A DNA stretch of 64,000 nt from Pseudomonas tolaasii NCPPB 2192 (lineage in GTDB: Bacteria > Pseudomonadota > Gammaproteobacteria > Pseudomonadales > Pseudomonadaceae): positions 248,001-312,000 of the forward strand of contig NZ_PHHD01000001.1 of NCBI RefSeq assembly GCF_002813445.1. The letters are read 5' to 3'. Positions 49,159 to 58,289 of this stretch are shown piece after piece (position 1 is the stretch's first letter; each line of letters opens with the position of its first letter). Under the pieces are notes generated by a model. The model had not been told where the DNA came from and searched no databases. It saw nothing but the letters and a program-made list of their open reading frames with translations. The position numbers and the translations under genes were made by a program.

Positions 49159-50340
49159 TTATTCCAGAGCCGCCGCAGGGCCAAAGAACTCATAACGGCT
49201 TTGTTTCTCCGGCACACCCAACGCCTTGAGGTGCCGCTTGACCGCCGCCATGAAGCCTTTAGGCCCCAGGAAGTAAGCATCCAGGTCCCGATCCTGCGGC
49301 AACCACGCCGCCAGTTGCTCCTGGCTCAACATGCCCACCTTGTCTGCCGCCGGGCTCACGCCGTCATCTTCGGCATAGCAGTAAAAACGTTTGAGTTGCG
49401 GATGCCTGGCCGCCAAACCATCCACCCAGTCGCGGAACGCATGCACCCCGCCATTACGCGCGCAGTGGATAAAGTGCACCGGCCGCTCGGTGGCCAGCGC
49501 CGCCTCGAGCATCGGCAGTGTCGGCGTGATGCCCACCCCGCCGCTGATCAGCACGAGCGGTTTGTCGCTGGCAGCCAGGGTGAACTCACCCGACGGCGGG
49601 AACAGGTCGATCGTCGCGCCGACGTGCATCTGGTCATGCAGGTAACTGGACACCCGCCCACCCGCTTCGCGCTTGACGCTGATACGGTACAGCCCGGCAT
49701 CGCTCAGGGCCGAGAGCGAATAGTTGCGGCGCACTTCTTCGCCATCGAGCACCAGCTTCAAGCCGATGTACTGGCCCGGTGCGGCGGCCAGAATCGGGCC
49801 GTTATCCACCGGGGCAAAGTAGAAGGAGATGATCTCGTCGCTTTCTTCCACGCGCTTGACCAGCACAAACGGCCGCGCCCCGCGCCAGCCGCCCGGTGCC
49901 TGGGCTTTCTCGTCGTAGATGGCGGCTTCAGCGCCAATCAATATGTCCGCCAGTTGGCCGTAGGCGGCACCCCAGGCGCTCATGACCTCGGGGGTGGCGA
50001 TCTCTTCCCCGAGCACTTCGGAAATGGCGCGCAGCAGGCAAGCACCCACGATCGGGTAATGCTCCGGCAGAATCTGCAGGGCAACGTGCTTGTTGATGAT
50101 CTTGGCCACCAGGTCGCCCAACTGGTCGAGCTGGTCAATGTGCCGCGCGTACATCAGCACCCCATTGGCCAGGGCGCGGGGCTGGTCGCCGCTGGCCTGG
50201 TGGGCCTGGTTGAACAGCGGGCGAACTTCCGGGTACTCGGAGAGCATCATCCGGTAGAAATGAGTGATCAGCGCTTCACCACCGCTTTCCAGCAGGGGCA
50301 CGGTGGATTTGACGATGGCACGGTCTTGGGCACTCAGCAT
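49159..50340 (-). CDS. hmp: Flavohemoglobin (nitric oxide dioxygenase)
   Basis: The product is 393 residues, close to E. coli Hmp (396). It has an N-terminal globin domain (MLSAQDRAIVKSTVPLLE..., proximal His in IINKHVALQI). An FAD domain follows (GQYIGLKLVLDGEEVRRNYSLS), then an NAD(P)H domain (LVLISGGVGITPTLPMLEAAL). It detoxifies NO to nitrate under oxygen. The start MLSAQ was chosen over a 17-codon longer frame, since it matches the family N terminus. It is divergent from norR, with NorR-type sites between. Confidence 0.96.
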   Translation of the reverse strand: MLSAQDRAIVKSTVPLLESGGEALITHFYRMMLSEYPEVRPLFNQAHQASGDQPRALANGVLMYARHIDQLDQLGDLVAKIINKHVALQILPEHYPIVGACLLRAISEVLGEEIATPEVMSAWGAAYGQLADILIGAEAAIYDEKAQAPGGWRGARPFVLVKRVEESDEIISFYFAPVDNGPILAAAPGQYIGLKLVLDGEEVRRNYSLSALSDAGLYRISVKREAGGRVSSYLHDQMHVGATIDLFPPSGEFTLAASDKPLVLISGGVGITPTLPMLEAALATERPVHFIHCARNGGVHAFRDWVDGLAARHPQLKRFYCYAEDDGVSPAADKVGMLSQEQLAAWLPQDRDLDAYFLGPKGFMAAVKRHLKALGVPEKQSRYEFFGPAAALE

Positions 50341-50436
50341 GGCAGACTCCTGGGTCTCTTCACGGATTGCCTTGAGTGAGTCAGTATTCATGCCAACTTA
50401 TTAATCGTTATATTTCAATGACTTAAATATATTGTA

Positions 50437-50492
50437 GTCAATATGACTTCCTACACCTTATAGTCATAAGGACTACAAGGAGTCATTATGAC
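50437..50492. promoter_or_regulatory. Three NorR-type sites (GT-N7-AC) between hmp and norR
   Basis: Three sequences match the NorR core GT-N7-AC: GTCAATATGAC (50437-50447), GTCATAAGGAC (50463-50473) and GTCATTATGAC (50482-50492). The first and third are perfect GTCA-N3-TGAC palindromes. The third overlaps the norR start codon, which suggests autoregulation. On the minus strand a TTGGCATGAATACTGA segment (about 50382-50397) resembles a sigma-54 -24/-12 element, but the -12 box has GA in place of GC. Confidence 0.7.
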
Positions 50493-52035
50493 TGCGCAAT
50501 CACTGCTCACTACTCTGCTGCCTCTGGTCGCCGACCTCTCCCGCGAACTGCCGGAAGGCGAACGCTACCGCCGCCTGTTGCAAGCCATGCGCGCCCTGCT
50601 GCCGTGCGACGCCGCCGCGTTATTGCGCCTGGACGGCGAGTGGCTGGTGCCGCTGGCAGTGGACGGCTTAAGCCCCGACACCCTCGGCCGGCGCTTCAAG
50701 GTCAGCGAACACCCGCGCTTTGACATCCTGCTGAGCAGCCCCGGCCCTACCCGCTTCGACAGCGACAGCGAATTGCCCGACCCCTACGACGGCCTCGTCG
50801 ATGGCCTGCACGGGCATCTGGAAGTGCACGACTGCATGGGCTGCCCGCTGTTTATCGACGACAAGCCCTGGGGCCTGTTGACGCTGGACGCCCTCGACAC
50901 CGAGCGGTTCGAGCGCGTCGAGTTGGACGCCCTGCAAGCCTTCGCCAGCCTCGCCGCCGCCACGGTCAATGTGGCCGAGCGTATCGAACGCCTGGCGCTG
51001 CGTGCCGAAGACGAACACCAGCGCGCCGAGATTTACCGCCAGGCCAGCGGCCAGCAGCACAAGGAAATGATCGGCCAGAGCAAGGCGCACAAACGCCTGG
51101 TGGAAGAAATCAAACTGGTGGGCGGCAGCGACCTGACCGTGCTGATCACCGGCGAAACCGGGGTGGGCAAGGAACTGGTCGCCCAGGCCATCCACGCCGC
51201 GTCATCACGCGCCGACAAACCGCTGATCAGCCTCAACTGCGCCGCCCTCCCGGAAACCCTGGTGGAAAGCGAGCTGTTCGGCCATGTGCGCGGCGCGTTT
51301 ACCGGCGCACTGAACGAGCGGCGCGGCAAGTTCGAGCTGGCCAATGGCGGCACCTTGTTTCTGGACGAGGTGGGCGAGCTGTCGCTGACCGTGCAGGCCA
51401 AGCTGTTGCGCGTGCTGCAAAGCGGCCAGCTGCAACGCCTGGGTTCGGACAAGGAACACCAGGTGGACGTACGCCTGATCGCCGCCACCAACCGCGACCT
51501 TGCAGAGGAAGTGCGCAATGGCCGCTACCGCGCCGACTTCTACCACCGCCTCAGCGTGTACCCGCTGCAAGTACCCGCGCTGCGTGAACGCGGGCGCGAT
51601 GTGTTGCTGCTGGCGGGGTTTTTCCTCGAACAGAACCGCTCACGCATGGGCCTGGGCAGCCTGCGCCTGACCAGCGATGCCCAAGCCGCGCTGCTCGCCT
51701 ACAACTGGCCGGGCAATGTGCGCGAGCTGGAACACTTGATCGGCCGCAGCGCGCTCAAAGCCTTGGGCAACTGTCGCGAACGCCCGAAGATTTTGAGCCT
51801 GAGCGCCCAGGACCTGGAGTTGCCCGACATCAGCGCGCCGCCGGTGATCGAAGCGCAGGCCGAGCCCCTCCCCGCCGTCAGCGGCGACCTGCGCCAGGCC
51901 ACCGAGCACTATCAGCGCCAGCTCATCAGCGCCTGCCTGGAGCGCCACCAGCACAACTGGGCCAGCGCCGCCCGCGAACTCGGCCTGGACCGCGCCAACC
52001 TCGGGCGCATGGCCAAGCGCCTGGGCCTCAAATAA
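50488..52035 (+). CDS. norR: NO-responsive sigma-54 activator NorR
   Basis: The product is 515 residues. The N-terminal GAF domain senses NO through a non-heme iron. The AAA+ domain has the Walker A site GETGVGKELVA and the sigma-54 contact loop RGAFTGALNER. Walker B is GGTLFLDEVGEL. The C-terminal Fis-type HTH reads NWASAARELGLDRANLGRMAKRLGL. It should activate divergent hmp with sigma-54 RNA polymerase. Confidence 0.95.
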   Translation: MTAQSLLTTLLPLVADLSRELPEGERYRRLLQAMRALLPCDAAALLRLDGEWLVPLAVDGLSPDTLGRRFKVSEHPRFDILLSSPGPTRFDSDSELPDPYDGLVDGLHGHLEVHDCMGCPLFIDDKPWGLLTLDALDTERFERVELDALQAFASLAAATVNVAERIERLALRAEDEHQRAEIYRQASGQQHKEMIGQSKAHKRLVEEIKLVGGSDLTVLITGETGVGKELVAQAIHAASSRADKPLISLNCAALPETLVESELFGHVRGAFTGALNERRGKFELANGGTLFLDEVGELSLTVQAKLLRVLQSGQLQRLGSDKEHQVDVRLIAATNRDLAEEVRNGRYRADFYHRLSVYPLQVPALRERGRDVLLLAGFFLEQNRSRMGLGSLRLTSDAQAALLAYNWPGNVRELEHLIGRSALKALGNCRERPKILSLSAQDLELPDISAPPVIEAQAEPLPAVSGDLRQATEHYQRQLISACLERHQHNWASAARELGLDRANLGRMAKRLGLK

Positions 52036-52066
52036 GCCCGCCAAATGTGGGAGGAACTCAGTCAAC

Positions 52067-52155
52067 TGTGGGAGCTGGCTTGCCTGCGATAGCGGTGCTT
52101 CATTAAGAGATGAGTTGGCTGACACACTGCAATCGCAGGCAAGCCAGCTCCCACA
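52067..52155. repeat. REP/REPIN palindrome
   Basis: Arms TGTGGGAGCTGGCTTGCCTG and CAGGCAAGCCAGCTCCCACA surround a short spacer between norR and the EamA gene. A partial TGTGGGAG also occurs just before at about 52046. The element abuts the EamA stop codon. Confidence 0.9.
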
Positions 52156-53058
52156 TTAGATTGCCTTCGCCTTGAAGACCGGGTTCAAAGGCTTGGGCTT
52201 ACGAAACACCAGCACATTGCCCAGCATCACCAGCACCAACCCCACCAGCGCCGGTGCGGTCCACTGATAGCCCTCGGCAAACGCCGACACATTCAGCGCC
52301 ACCACCGGGAACAGCACCGTGCAATACGCCGCACGCTCCGGCCCCATGCGGCCGACCAGCGTGAGGTAGGCGGTAAAGCCAATCACCGAGCCCGGAATCA
52401 CCAGGTACCACAGCGCGCCGAGGTAGCGCGGGCTCCAGTCCATCTCAAATGGAATACCGCGCACCGCGCAATAGGTCGCCAGCATCGCCGAGCCGTACGC
52501 CATGCCCCAGGCATTGGTGGTCAGTGGCTTGAGCCCCGCCTTCTGTTGCAGGCTCGACAGCATGTTGCCCGCCGAAAAGCACATGGTTCCCAGCAGCGCC
52601 AGGCCCAGCCCCATCAGGGTCTCAGGGCTTGCGGTGTGCCCCGCCAGTTCCGGCCAGAACAGAAAGCCCAGCCCCAGCAGGCCCAGTGCGCCGCCCATCA
52701 GCACATTGCGCGCCACGCGCTGGCCGAAGAACACCCGCGCATTCAACGCGTTCCACAGCGTGGCCGTGGAAAACACCACCGCCACCAGACCACTTGGAAT
52801 CCACTGGCTGGCCGTGAGAAAGCACATGAAGTTCACGCAAAACAGGCACAGGCCCTGGGCCAGGCAAATCAAATGCCCGCGCCGGTTCATCACCTGCAAT
52901 TTGCGGCTGAGCAACAACAGCGCAAACAGCACCAGCGCCGCAAGCCCGAAGCGATAGACGATCGACACCGGGATCGCCACCACGCCCAGTTGCCATTTCA
53001 ACGCAATCCAGGTGGTGCCCCAGATCAGCACGGTGAGTAAATACAGGAAAAGGTTCAT
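52156..53058 (-). CDS. EamA/DMT-family transporter
   Basis: This 300-residue protein has ten hydrophobic segments arranged as two EamA repeats. The N-terminal repeat begins NLFLYLLTVLIWGTTWIALKW and the second repeat begins near LGLALLGTMCFSAGNMLSSL. The family exports metabolites or amino-acid related compounds. The start was placed at MNLFLYLL because the upstream extension is not membrane-like. It is divergent from the AraC regulator gene, 138 nt apart. Confidence 0.9.
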   Translation of the reverse strand: MNLFLYLLTVLIWGTTWIALKWQLGVVAIPVSIVYRFGLAALVLFALLLLSRKLQVMNRRGHLICLAQGLCLFCVNFMCFLTASQWIPSGLVAVVFSTATLWNALNARVFFGQRVARNVLMGGALGLLGLGFLFWPELAGHTASPETLMGLGLALLGTMCFSAGNMLSSLQQKAGLKPLTTNAWGMAYGSAMLATYCAVRGIPFEMDWSPRYLGALWYLVIPGSVIGFTAYLTLVGRMGPERAAYCTVLFPVVALNVSAFAEGYQWTAPALVGLVLVMLGNVLVFRKPKPLNPVFKAKAI

Positions 53059-53196
53059 AGCGGGCTCCGTCGATTGAGCCACAGTGTCCCCCGCCAGCGC
53101 GGCTGATCTCTTGCACATTCTTGCGCTTTTGTCGGCTGGCGGGATCACAGCAGCCGTAACCGGGAGTAGGATGCAAGGTGTCGGAGAACACACACC

Positions 53197-54072
53197 ATGC
53201 CTGATCTGCACTCCCTGCAAGTCTTTCAAGCCCTTAACCGCTCGCCCCATGCACGCCTCGAAGCGTGCGCCGAGCTGGGTGACGGCTTGTCTGCGGCTTT
53301 GTGGAGCAACCACCACGATTCCCAGGATTACCAGGCGCCCGGCCATCACACCTTGTCGTGCTACATCGGCGGCGGCACCGGCACGTTTCGTCGGGATCGA
53401 CCGGGCACCAAGGGCGGGCCCGACAAGCTGTGCATCCTGCCCGCAGAACATCAGTCGGCCTGGGTGATCAACGGTGAAATCCGCCTGGCCCACGTGTATT
53501 TCAGCCCGGAGCAATTTGCCCTTGGCTGCGTCACGTTGCTCGACCGCGAGCCCCGCGAATTGCAGTTGCGCGAAAGCACCTTTCTGGAAGACGCCGCCCA
53601 GGCGCGGCGTTTTCACCAATTGATCGCCCTCAACTGGCACGAGCCCGCCGAGCGCTTGCTGACCAGCAGCCTGGCCCATGAAATGCTCAGCCACACCCTG
53701 CTCAGCCAGGTCGGCGCGCGTGAAGGTTTACGCCTTAAAGGCGGCTTGGCGGCGCACCAGCGGCGGCTGTTGGTGGAGTACATCGACCATCATTTGCAAG
53801 ACCCGATCAGCCTCGGCCAATTGGCCGGGCTGTGTGCGCTGTCGGAATACCACTTCGCACGGATGTTTCGCCAAAGCTTCGGCTTGCCGCCCCATCAATA
53901 CCTGCTGGCACGCCGCCTGACACGCGCGCAACACCTGTTGCGTGGCGGAACACTGCCCTTGGGCGAGATTGCGTGGCTGTGCGGTTTCTCCAGCGCCAGC
54001 CACTTTACCCATCGTTTTCGCCAGGCCATGGGCGCCACACCCGGGGAGTATCGCCAGGCCTTTTGCGGCTGA
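53197..54072 (+). CDS. AraC-family transcriptional regulator
   Basis: The product is 291 residues. The N-terminal ~180 residues form a cupin-like sensor domain. The C-terminal AraC double HTH reads ISLGQLAGLCALSEYHFARMFRQSFGLPPHQYLLARRL and GEIAWLCGFSSASHFTHRFRQAMGATPGEYR. It faces the EamA transporter gene and probably controls it, although this is inferred from orientation alone. Confidence 0.93.
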   Translation: MPDLHSLQVFQALNRSPHARLEACAELGDGLSAALWSNHHDSQDYQAPGHHTLSCYIGGGTGTFRRDRPGTKGGPDKLCILPAEHQSAWVINGEIRLAHVYFSPEQFALGCVTLLDREPRELQLRESTFLEDAAQARRFHQLIALNWHEPAERLLTSSLAHEMLSHTLLSQVGAREGLRLKGGLAAHQRRLLVEYIDHHLQDPISLGQLAGLCALSEYHFARMFRQSFGLPPHQYLLARRLTRAQHLLRGGTLPLGEIAWLCGFSSASHFTHRFRQAMGATPGEYRQAFCG

Positions 54073-54099
54073 CCCACTTGAGAAAGGCACGGCCGCCTT

Positions 54100-54129
54100 T
54101 GTGGCGAGCGAGCTTGCTCGCTCGCCACA
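54100..54129. repeat. Palindromic repeat, GTGGCGAGCGAGCTTGCTCGCTCGCCAC class
   Basis: TGTGGCGAGCGAG-CTTG-CTCGCTCGCCACA is a 13-bp perfect inverted repeat between the convergent AraC and LuxR-type genes. It is related to the repeat at 23461 and could act as a bidirectional transcription stop. Confidence 0.85.
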
Positions 54130-54152
54130 GAAGCCCTCACTGCCACAATAAG

Positions 54153-56648
54153 CTAGGCCATCAGGCCGAGGGTTTTGGCCTTGGCCACCGCCTGGGTTCT
54201 TCGCTCCACGCCCAGCTTGCTGTGGATGCGCCGCGCGTGGGTCTTCACGGTGTGCAGGGAGATAAACAACCGGTCGGCGATCTCCAGGTTGGAATTGCCC
54301 AGGGCGATCAATTGCAGCACTTCGAGCTCGCGTTGGCTCAAGGGGTTTTCGGCAGCGCCGGTGGGGGATGCCTGGGTTTCCAGGCCCAGCTCACTCAACA
54401 GCCCCGGCGAGCGCAACCGCAGCTCGCGAACGGCCTGCTGCACCTGGCAACGCGCCGCCAGGTTCAGGCCTGTCTGCAGGGAAAGGCGCGCCAAACCCGA
54501 ATCCCCCACCTGCCAGGCGACTTCTCCCAGCACCAGTTGCAATTCGGTTTCCAGGCACAACATGCCGCGCAGTTGTGCAGTTTCAAGCAAGGCCTTGAGA
54601 CGTGCGACGGGCTGGTCGGCGCAACCCAGTTTCACCTCGGCGAGCACCAGCAGATATTCCAGGCGCGGGATCAGTTCCAGCGTGGCCGGCGGCGCTTGCC
54701 GGGCTTGCGGGCCGCGAAAGTGGCGCAGCACGCGGCGCACGGCTTCCACGGTCAATTCGGCGCGTCCCTGCTGCAGCCAGAAATGCCCGCTGACCAGCAG
54801 CAACACCGCGCGGTACACCGTGTCCGGCACGTGGCGCTGTTGCATCAGCCGCTCGGCTTCACGCAGGTGAGCAAAGGCCTGGGCGTAATCACCATGGTTG
54901 GCAGCCAGCAGCGCCAGGCCGAGAAAACCGTAGAGCACGCGCTTGTCCTGGCTGTACAGGCACAGCTTCAGGCCCGCCTGAAAACACTCGGTGGCCAGTG
55001 CGTCGTGCCCTTGTCGCAACGCCACGTGGCCGCGCCGCAAGGCAATCCGCCCCACCAGGGGCCCGGCCTTGAGCCGCTGCCGGTCAAGCATCGCCTGCAC
55101 GTTTTCCAACAGGCTTTGCGCGCGATACGGTGCACCGCGCTGCTCCAGCAGTTGGGCGTGGTCCAGTTCAAGCAAGGCTTCCAGCACCAGCGAGCCATGG
55201 GCACGGGCCAGGCACAGCGCCTCGCGATTCAGGGCCTGGGCCACTTCCAGCTCGCCGCGCAACAAGGCTTGCTGGGTCAGGCCCGACAGGCACATCAGGC
55301 GTGACGTCCAGGCGCTGTCGGGCAGGGCCTGCAACGCTTCGAGAAAGTGCGCGCGGGCGCGTTCGGCGTCGCCATTCAAATGCAGCAACCAGCCCCATTG
55401 CGCCTGCCAGCGCGCCAGCAAATGCTGCTGTTGCGCCGCCGTCGGCTGCGGGGCGAAGCGGGCCAGTTGGTCGATGCAGCGACCCGCCTGCTCAAAGCGC
55501 CCGGCAAACAACAAGGCTGCCGTCACCAACCCCACTAACTGCGCCGAGCCGAGCATCAACTCATCGCCGTGTTCTTCATGCAGGCGCAGCAACAGCACGG
55601 CGTTTTGCTGGCGGAACAGGTCTTCAAAACTGAAGTGCTGCAACAGGCTCACCGCCACTTCGTATTCTTCGGCCTGCAGCGCCTGTTCGAACGCCGCCTG
55701 CCAATCCCGCTCGGCGGTGAACCACTGGCACGCGCGCCGGTGCCACGATCGCTTGGCCGGCCAGGGCTCATCGCGCAGCAACCGCGCCAGGGGCGGGAAG
55801 ACCTGCAGCCAATCGCTGGTGTCTTCCCATGGCTGGATAAATGCACCGAGCGCCTGCAGATCCCGTAGGTAGTGATCACCGTCGCCCGCGCCAAACAAGT
55901 GCTCACACAGGCTCGCGTTAAAGCGCGGCAAATAGGCCAGCACGCGCCAGGCCTCGGCCAACTCGGCGGGCAAGGTGCTGAACAGTTCGTGCTGCAGGTA
56001 GTCGAGCAGAGTTTTGTCGGGGTGGCCGTCGCCCAGTAACGCGATGCGCACGCCAGCGCACCAGCCGGCGCTGAACCCCATGACCGTGTCGACGTTTTGC
56101 CCGGCGCTCAGCAGTTGTTGAATTTCGACCGGGCGAAATGACAACTCGCCACACTCGAACAACTCGTCATCGAGCAACAGGCGCGGCCAATTACACACCG
56201 GCCGTCGCCGCGCGCCCAGCCACCAGGTCAGCGCCGGGCTGCTGGCGCTGAGCAAGCGGTCGAGCAAGGCGTCCAGCTCGGGGGCCGGTTGGCGGCAGAA
56301 GTCATCGAGGAAAACCCACCCGGTGTTTTGCCAGCGCCCCAGGTCCATCAGCAAGGTCGCTTCATCCACAAAGGCCAGACCGAGGTTTTGTGCCAGCCGC
56401 GAACAGAAATCCCCGGCGCCCAGCATGCCGCCATTGAGCGGCAGCCAATACACCTGGCACCCCGCCGGCGCCTGCAGGGCACACTCGGCCAGCAGCGCAC
56501 TCTTGCCACTGCCACCCGGCGCGCACAACAGCTTCACCCTCGCGGGCGCGGCGAGCAAAGGCTCGGCGAGACGGGGGCGCAACAGGTGATGGGCGGACAG
56601 CCGGGGCATGAACCCAGGACGGTCCAGGAGGCGTGTCATGGCGGTCAT
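54153..56648 (-). CDS. MalT-type large ATP-binding LuxR regulator (LAL)
   Basis: The product is 831 residues. An N-terminal STAND NTPase domain has a Walker A site in LLCAPGGSGKSALLAECAL and an aspartate pair in GWVFLDDFCRQP. A long TPR-like helical region occupies the middle. The C-terminal LuxR HTH reads LSQRELEVLQLIALGNSNLEIADRLFISLHTVKTHARRI. I start at MTAMTRLLDRP, with AGGA eight nt upstream. It is downstream of the DUF1302-DUF1329 pair on the same strand and probably activates that cluster on binding a metabolite. Confidence 0.92.
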   Translation of the reverse strand: MTAMTRLLDRPGFMPRLSAHHLLRPRLAEPLLAAPARVKLLCAPGGSGKSALLAECALQAPAGCQVYWLPLNGGMLGAGDFCSRLAQNLGLAFVDEATLLMDLGRWQNTGWVFLDDFCRQPAPELDALLDRLLSASSPALTWWLGARRRPVCNWPRLLLDDELFECGELSFRPVEIQQLLSAGQNVDTVMGFSAGWCAGVRIALLGDGHPDKTLLDYLQHELFSTLPAELAEAWRVLAYLPRFNASLCEHLFGAGDGDHYLRDLQALGAFIQPWEDTSDWLQVFPPLARLLRDEPWPAKRSWHRRACQWFTAERDWQAAFEQALQAEEYEVAVSLLQHFSFEDLFRQQNAVLLLRLHEEHGDELMLGSAQLVGLVTAALLFAGRFEQAGRCIDQLARFAPQPTAAQQQHLLARWQAQWGWLLHLNGDAERARAHFLEALQALPDSAWTSRLMCLSGLTQQALLRGELEVAQALNREALCLARAHGSLVLEALLELDHAQLLEQRGAPYRAQSLLENVQAMLDRQRLKAGPLVGRIALRRGHVALRQGHDALATECFQAGLKLCLYSQDKRVLYGFLGLALLAANHGDYAQAFAHLREAERLMQQRHVPDTVYRAVLLLVSGHFWLQQGRAELTVEAVRRVLRHFRGPQARQAPPATLELIPRLEYLLVLAEVKLGCADQPVARLKALLETAQLRGMLCLETELQLVLGEVAWQVGDSGLARLSLQTGLNLAARCQVQQAVRELRLRSPGLLSELGLETQASPTGAAENPLSQRELEVLQLIALGNSNLEIADRLFISLHTVKTHARRIHSKLGVERRTQAVAKAKTLGLMA

Positions 56649-56761
56649 TGCTGCATCCTGCTTTTTATTGTTATGCAACCTGCCGCCTACCCTAGTCCTG
56701 TGGTTGGCGGTTGTTGAAGAAGTATTCAGCGGGGTGATTGAAGGCTATGCACGAAAGCCAA

Positions 56762-56864
56762 TGTGGGAGCTGGCTTGTGTGGGAGCTGGCTTGCCTGCGA
56801 TGCAGACGACTCGGTATTTCATGTGAACCGAGGTGATGCTATCGCAGGCAAGCCAGCTCCCACC
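56762..56864. repeat. REPIN with a duplicated 5' arm
   Basis: TGTGGGAGCTGGCTTG appears twice in immediate succession (56762 and 56778), followed by the usual spacer and one inverted arm CAGGCAAGCCAGCTCCCACC. The duplicated start suggests slippage or repeat insertion within a repeat. Confidence 0.88.
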
Positions 56865-56904
56865 AAGCCCGGCTCCCGCCGGTTGGCTGAATGTCAGATG
56901 AAGA

Positions 56905-58263
56905 TCAGCGAACGCCCTCGGACCTCAACGCCGCCGGGGTGTAATCCGCCGCCTTGGCGGCAAAGCCGAACACGAAGCTGCTCTTCTCTTCGTTTTTCAT
57001 GCCCAGGGCGATGTAGCGTCCGGCGATGATGTCGTACAGGGTTTCCACGGTGTAGGCCGGCACCTGATGGTCGTAGTAGAACTGCGCATGGCCTTCGGCA
57101 ACGCGCCACAGTTGGCCACGGCCGTCGTAGTGGTCCACCAGCGCGACCTGCCAGCTGTCTTCGTCGATGTACATGTGGCGCTTGGCGTAGATGTGCCGCT
57201 CGCTCGGCTTGACGGTGCCGACCACTTCCCACACCCGATGCAGTTCATAGCGGGTGAGGTCCTGGTTGATATGACCGGCCTTGATGATGTCGTCGTACTT
57301 GAGCGTCGGCGAGTCGAGCTTGTAGCTGTTGTAAGGGATGTACATTTCTTTTTTGCCGACGAGTTTCCAGTCATAGCGGTCGGGAGCGCCGGAGAACATG
57401 TCGAAGTTGTCGGTGGTGCGCAGGCCGTCGGAGGCGGTGCCCGGCCCGTCATACGACACTTGCGGCGCGCGGCGCACACGGCGCTGGCCGGCGTTGTAGA
57501 TCCACGCCAGGCGCGGCTCCTTCACCTGGTCGAGGGTTTCGTGCACCAGCAACACGTTGCCCGCCAGGCGCGCCGGGGCGGTGACCGACTGCTTGAAATA
57601 GCTCAGCACGTTGGCGGCCTTGGCCTGGTCGATATCCGGAATGGCCTGGGGCACCGCCACTTCTTCCTCGAAGCGAATCGGCGTGTAGCTGCCGTTGGTT
57701 TGCGGGGTGGCCTGGGTGATGATGCGGCGCAGGTTGCCGCCGTGGTAGCGGGTGATGTGGTTCCACAACACTTCCACGCCATTTTTCGGAATCGGGAAGG
57801 CGTAGTAACGGTTGCCGGTGAAGTTTTCCAGGCCGTTGCCGTCGTTGATGGTGTGCACGTTCAGGGCGCTGCGCTTATTCGATTCGTAAATGTCCGGCGG
57901 CAGGTTGACCGTACGGTGCGTCGGGTACACCGGGATTTTGTAGGTCTCGGGGTAGCGCTTGAACATCGCCACCTGGCCGTCGGAGAGCTTGTCTTTGTAC
58001 TTGTCCACCGTAGCGGCGGTGATCACGAACAGTGGTTTTTCGTTGGCGAACGGGTCGGCGAGGAAGCCTTTGCTGTCGACCGCACCGGCGTTTTTTGGAA
58101 TGCCGCCGGTCCAGGCCGGGATCGAGCCGTCGGCGTTGCCGGCTTTTTCGGCACCGACCGGCGTCAAGGTAGTACCGAGCTTGGCGGCCTCTTCCGGCGA
58201 CACCGCCGCCATGACATTGGCGGCCAGCACGCTCAGGGCCATCACTGCAATCATCTTGCGCAT
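56905..58263 (-). CDS. DUF1329 outer-membrane-associated protein
   Basis: The product is 452 residues with a signal peptide (KMIAVMALSVLAANVMA). DUF1329 hallmarks are GSIPAWTGGIP, PTHRTVNLPPDIYE, PRLAWIYNAGQRRVRRAPQVSYD and HRVWEVVGTVKPSERHIYAKR. It is probably periplasmic or outer-membrane associated. DUF1329 genes are commonly adjacent to DUF1302 genes, as here (26 nt), and the pair is thought to help uptake or export of hydrophobic compounds. The exact function is unknown. Confidence 0.9.
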   Translation of the reverse strand: MRKMIAVMALSVLAANVMAAVSPEEAAKLGTTLTPVGAEKAGNADGSIPAWTGGIPKNAGAVDSKGFLADPFANEKPLFVITAATVDKYKDKLSDGQVAMFKRYPETYKIPVYPTHRTVNLPPDIYESNKRSALNVHTINDGNGLENFTGNRYYAFPIPKNGVEVLWNHITRYHGGNLRRIITQATPQTNGSYTPIRFEEEVAVPQAIPDIDQAKAANVLSYFKQSVTAPARLAGNVLLVHETLDQVKEPRLAWIYNAGQRRVRRAPQVSYDGPGTASDGLRTTDNFDMFSGAPDRYDWKLVGKKEMYIPYNSYKLDSPTLKYDDIIKAGHINQDLTRYELHRVWEVVGTVKPSERHIYAKRHMYIDEDSWQVALVDHYDGRGQLWRVAEGHAQFYYDHQVPAYTVETLYDIIAGRYIALGMKNEEKSSFVFGFAAKAADYTPAALRSEGVR

Positions 58264-58289
58264 AGGTTGTTGTCCTTCTTTAAACCAGG

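Noticed and set aside
50382..50397. Firm sigma-54 promoter for hmp
   Set aside because: TTGGCATGAATACTGA fits the -24 element, but the -12 has GA, not GC. I kept it as a doubtful note within the NorR site entry.
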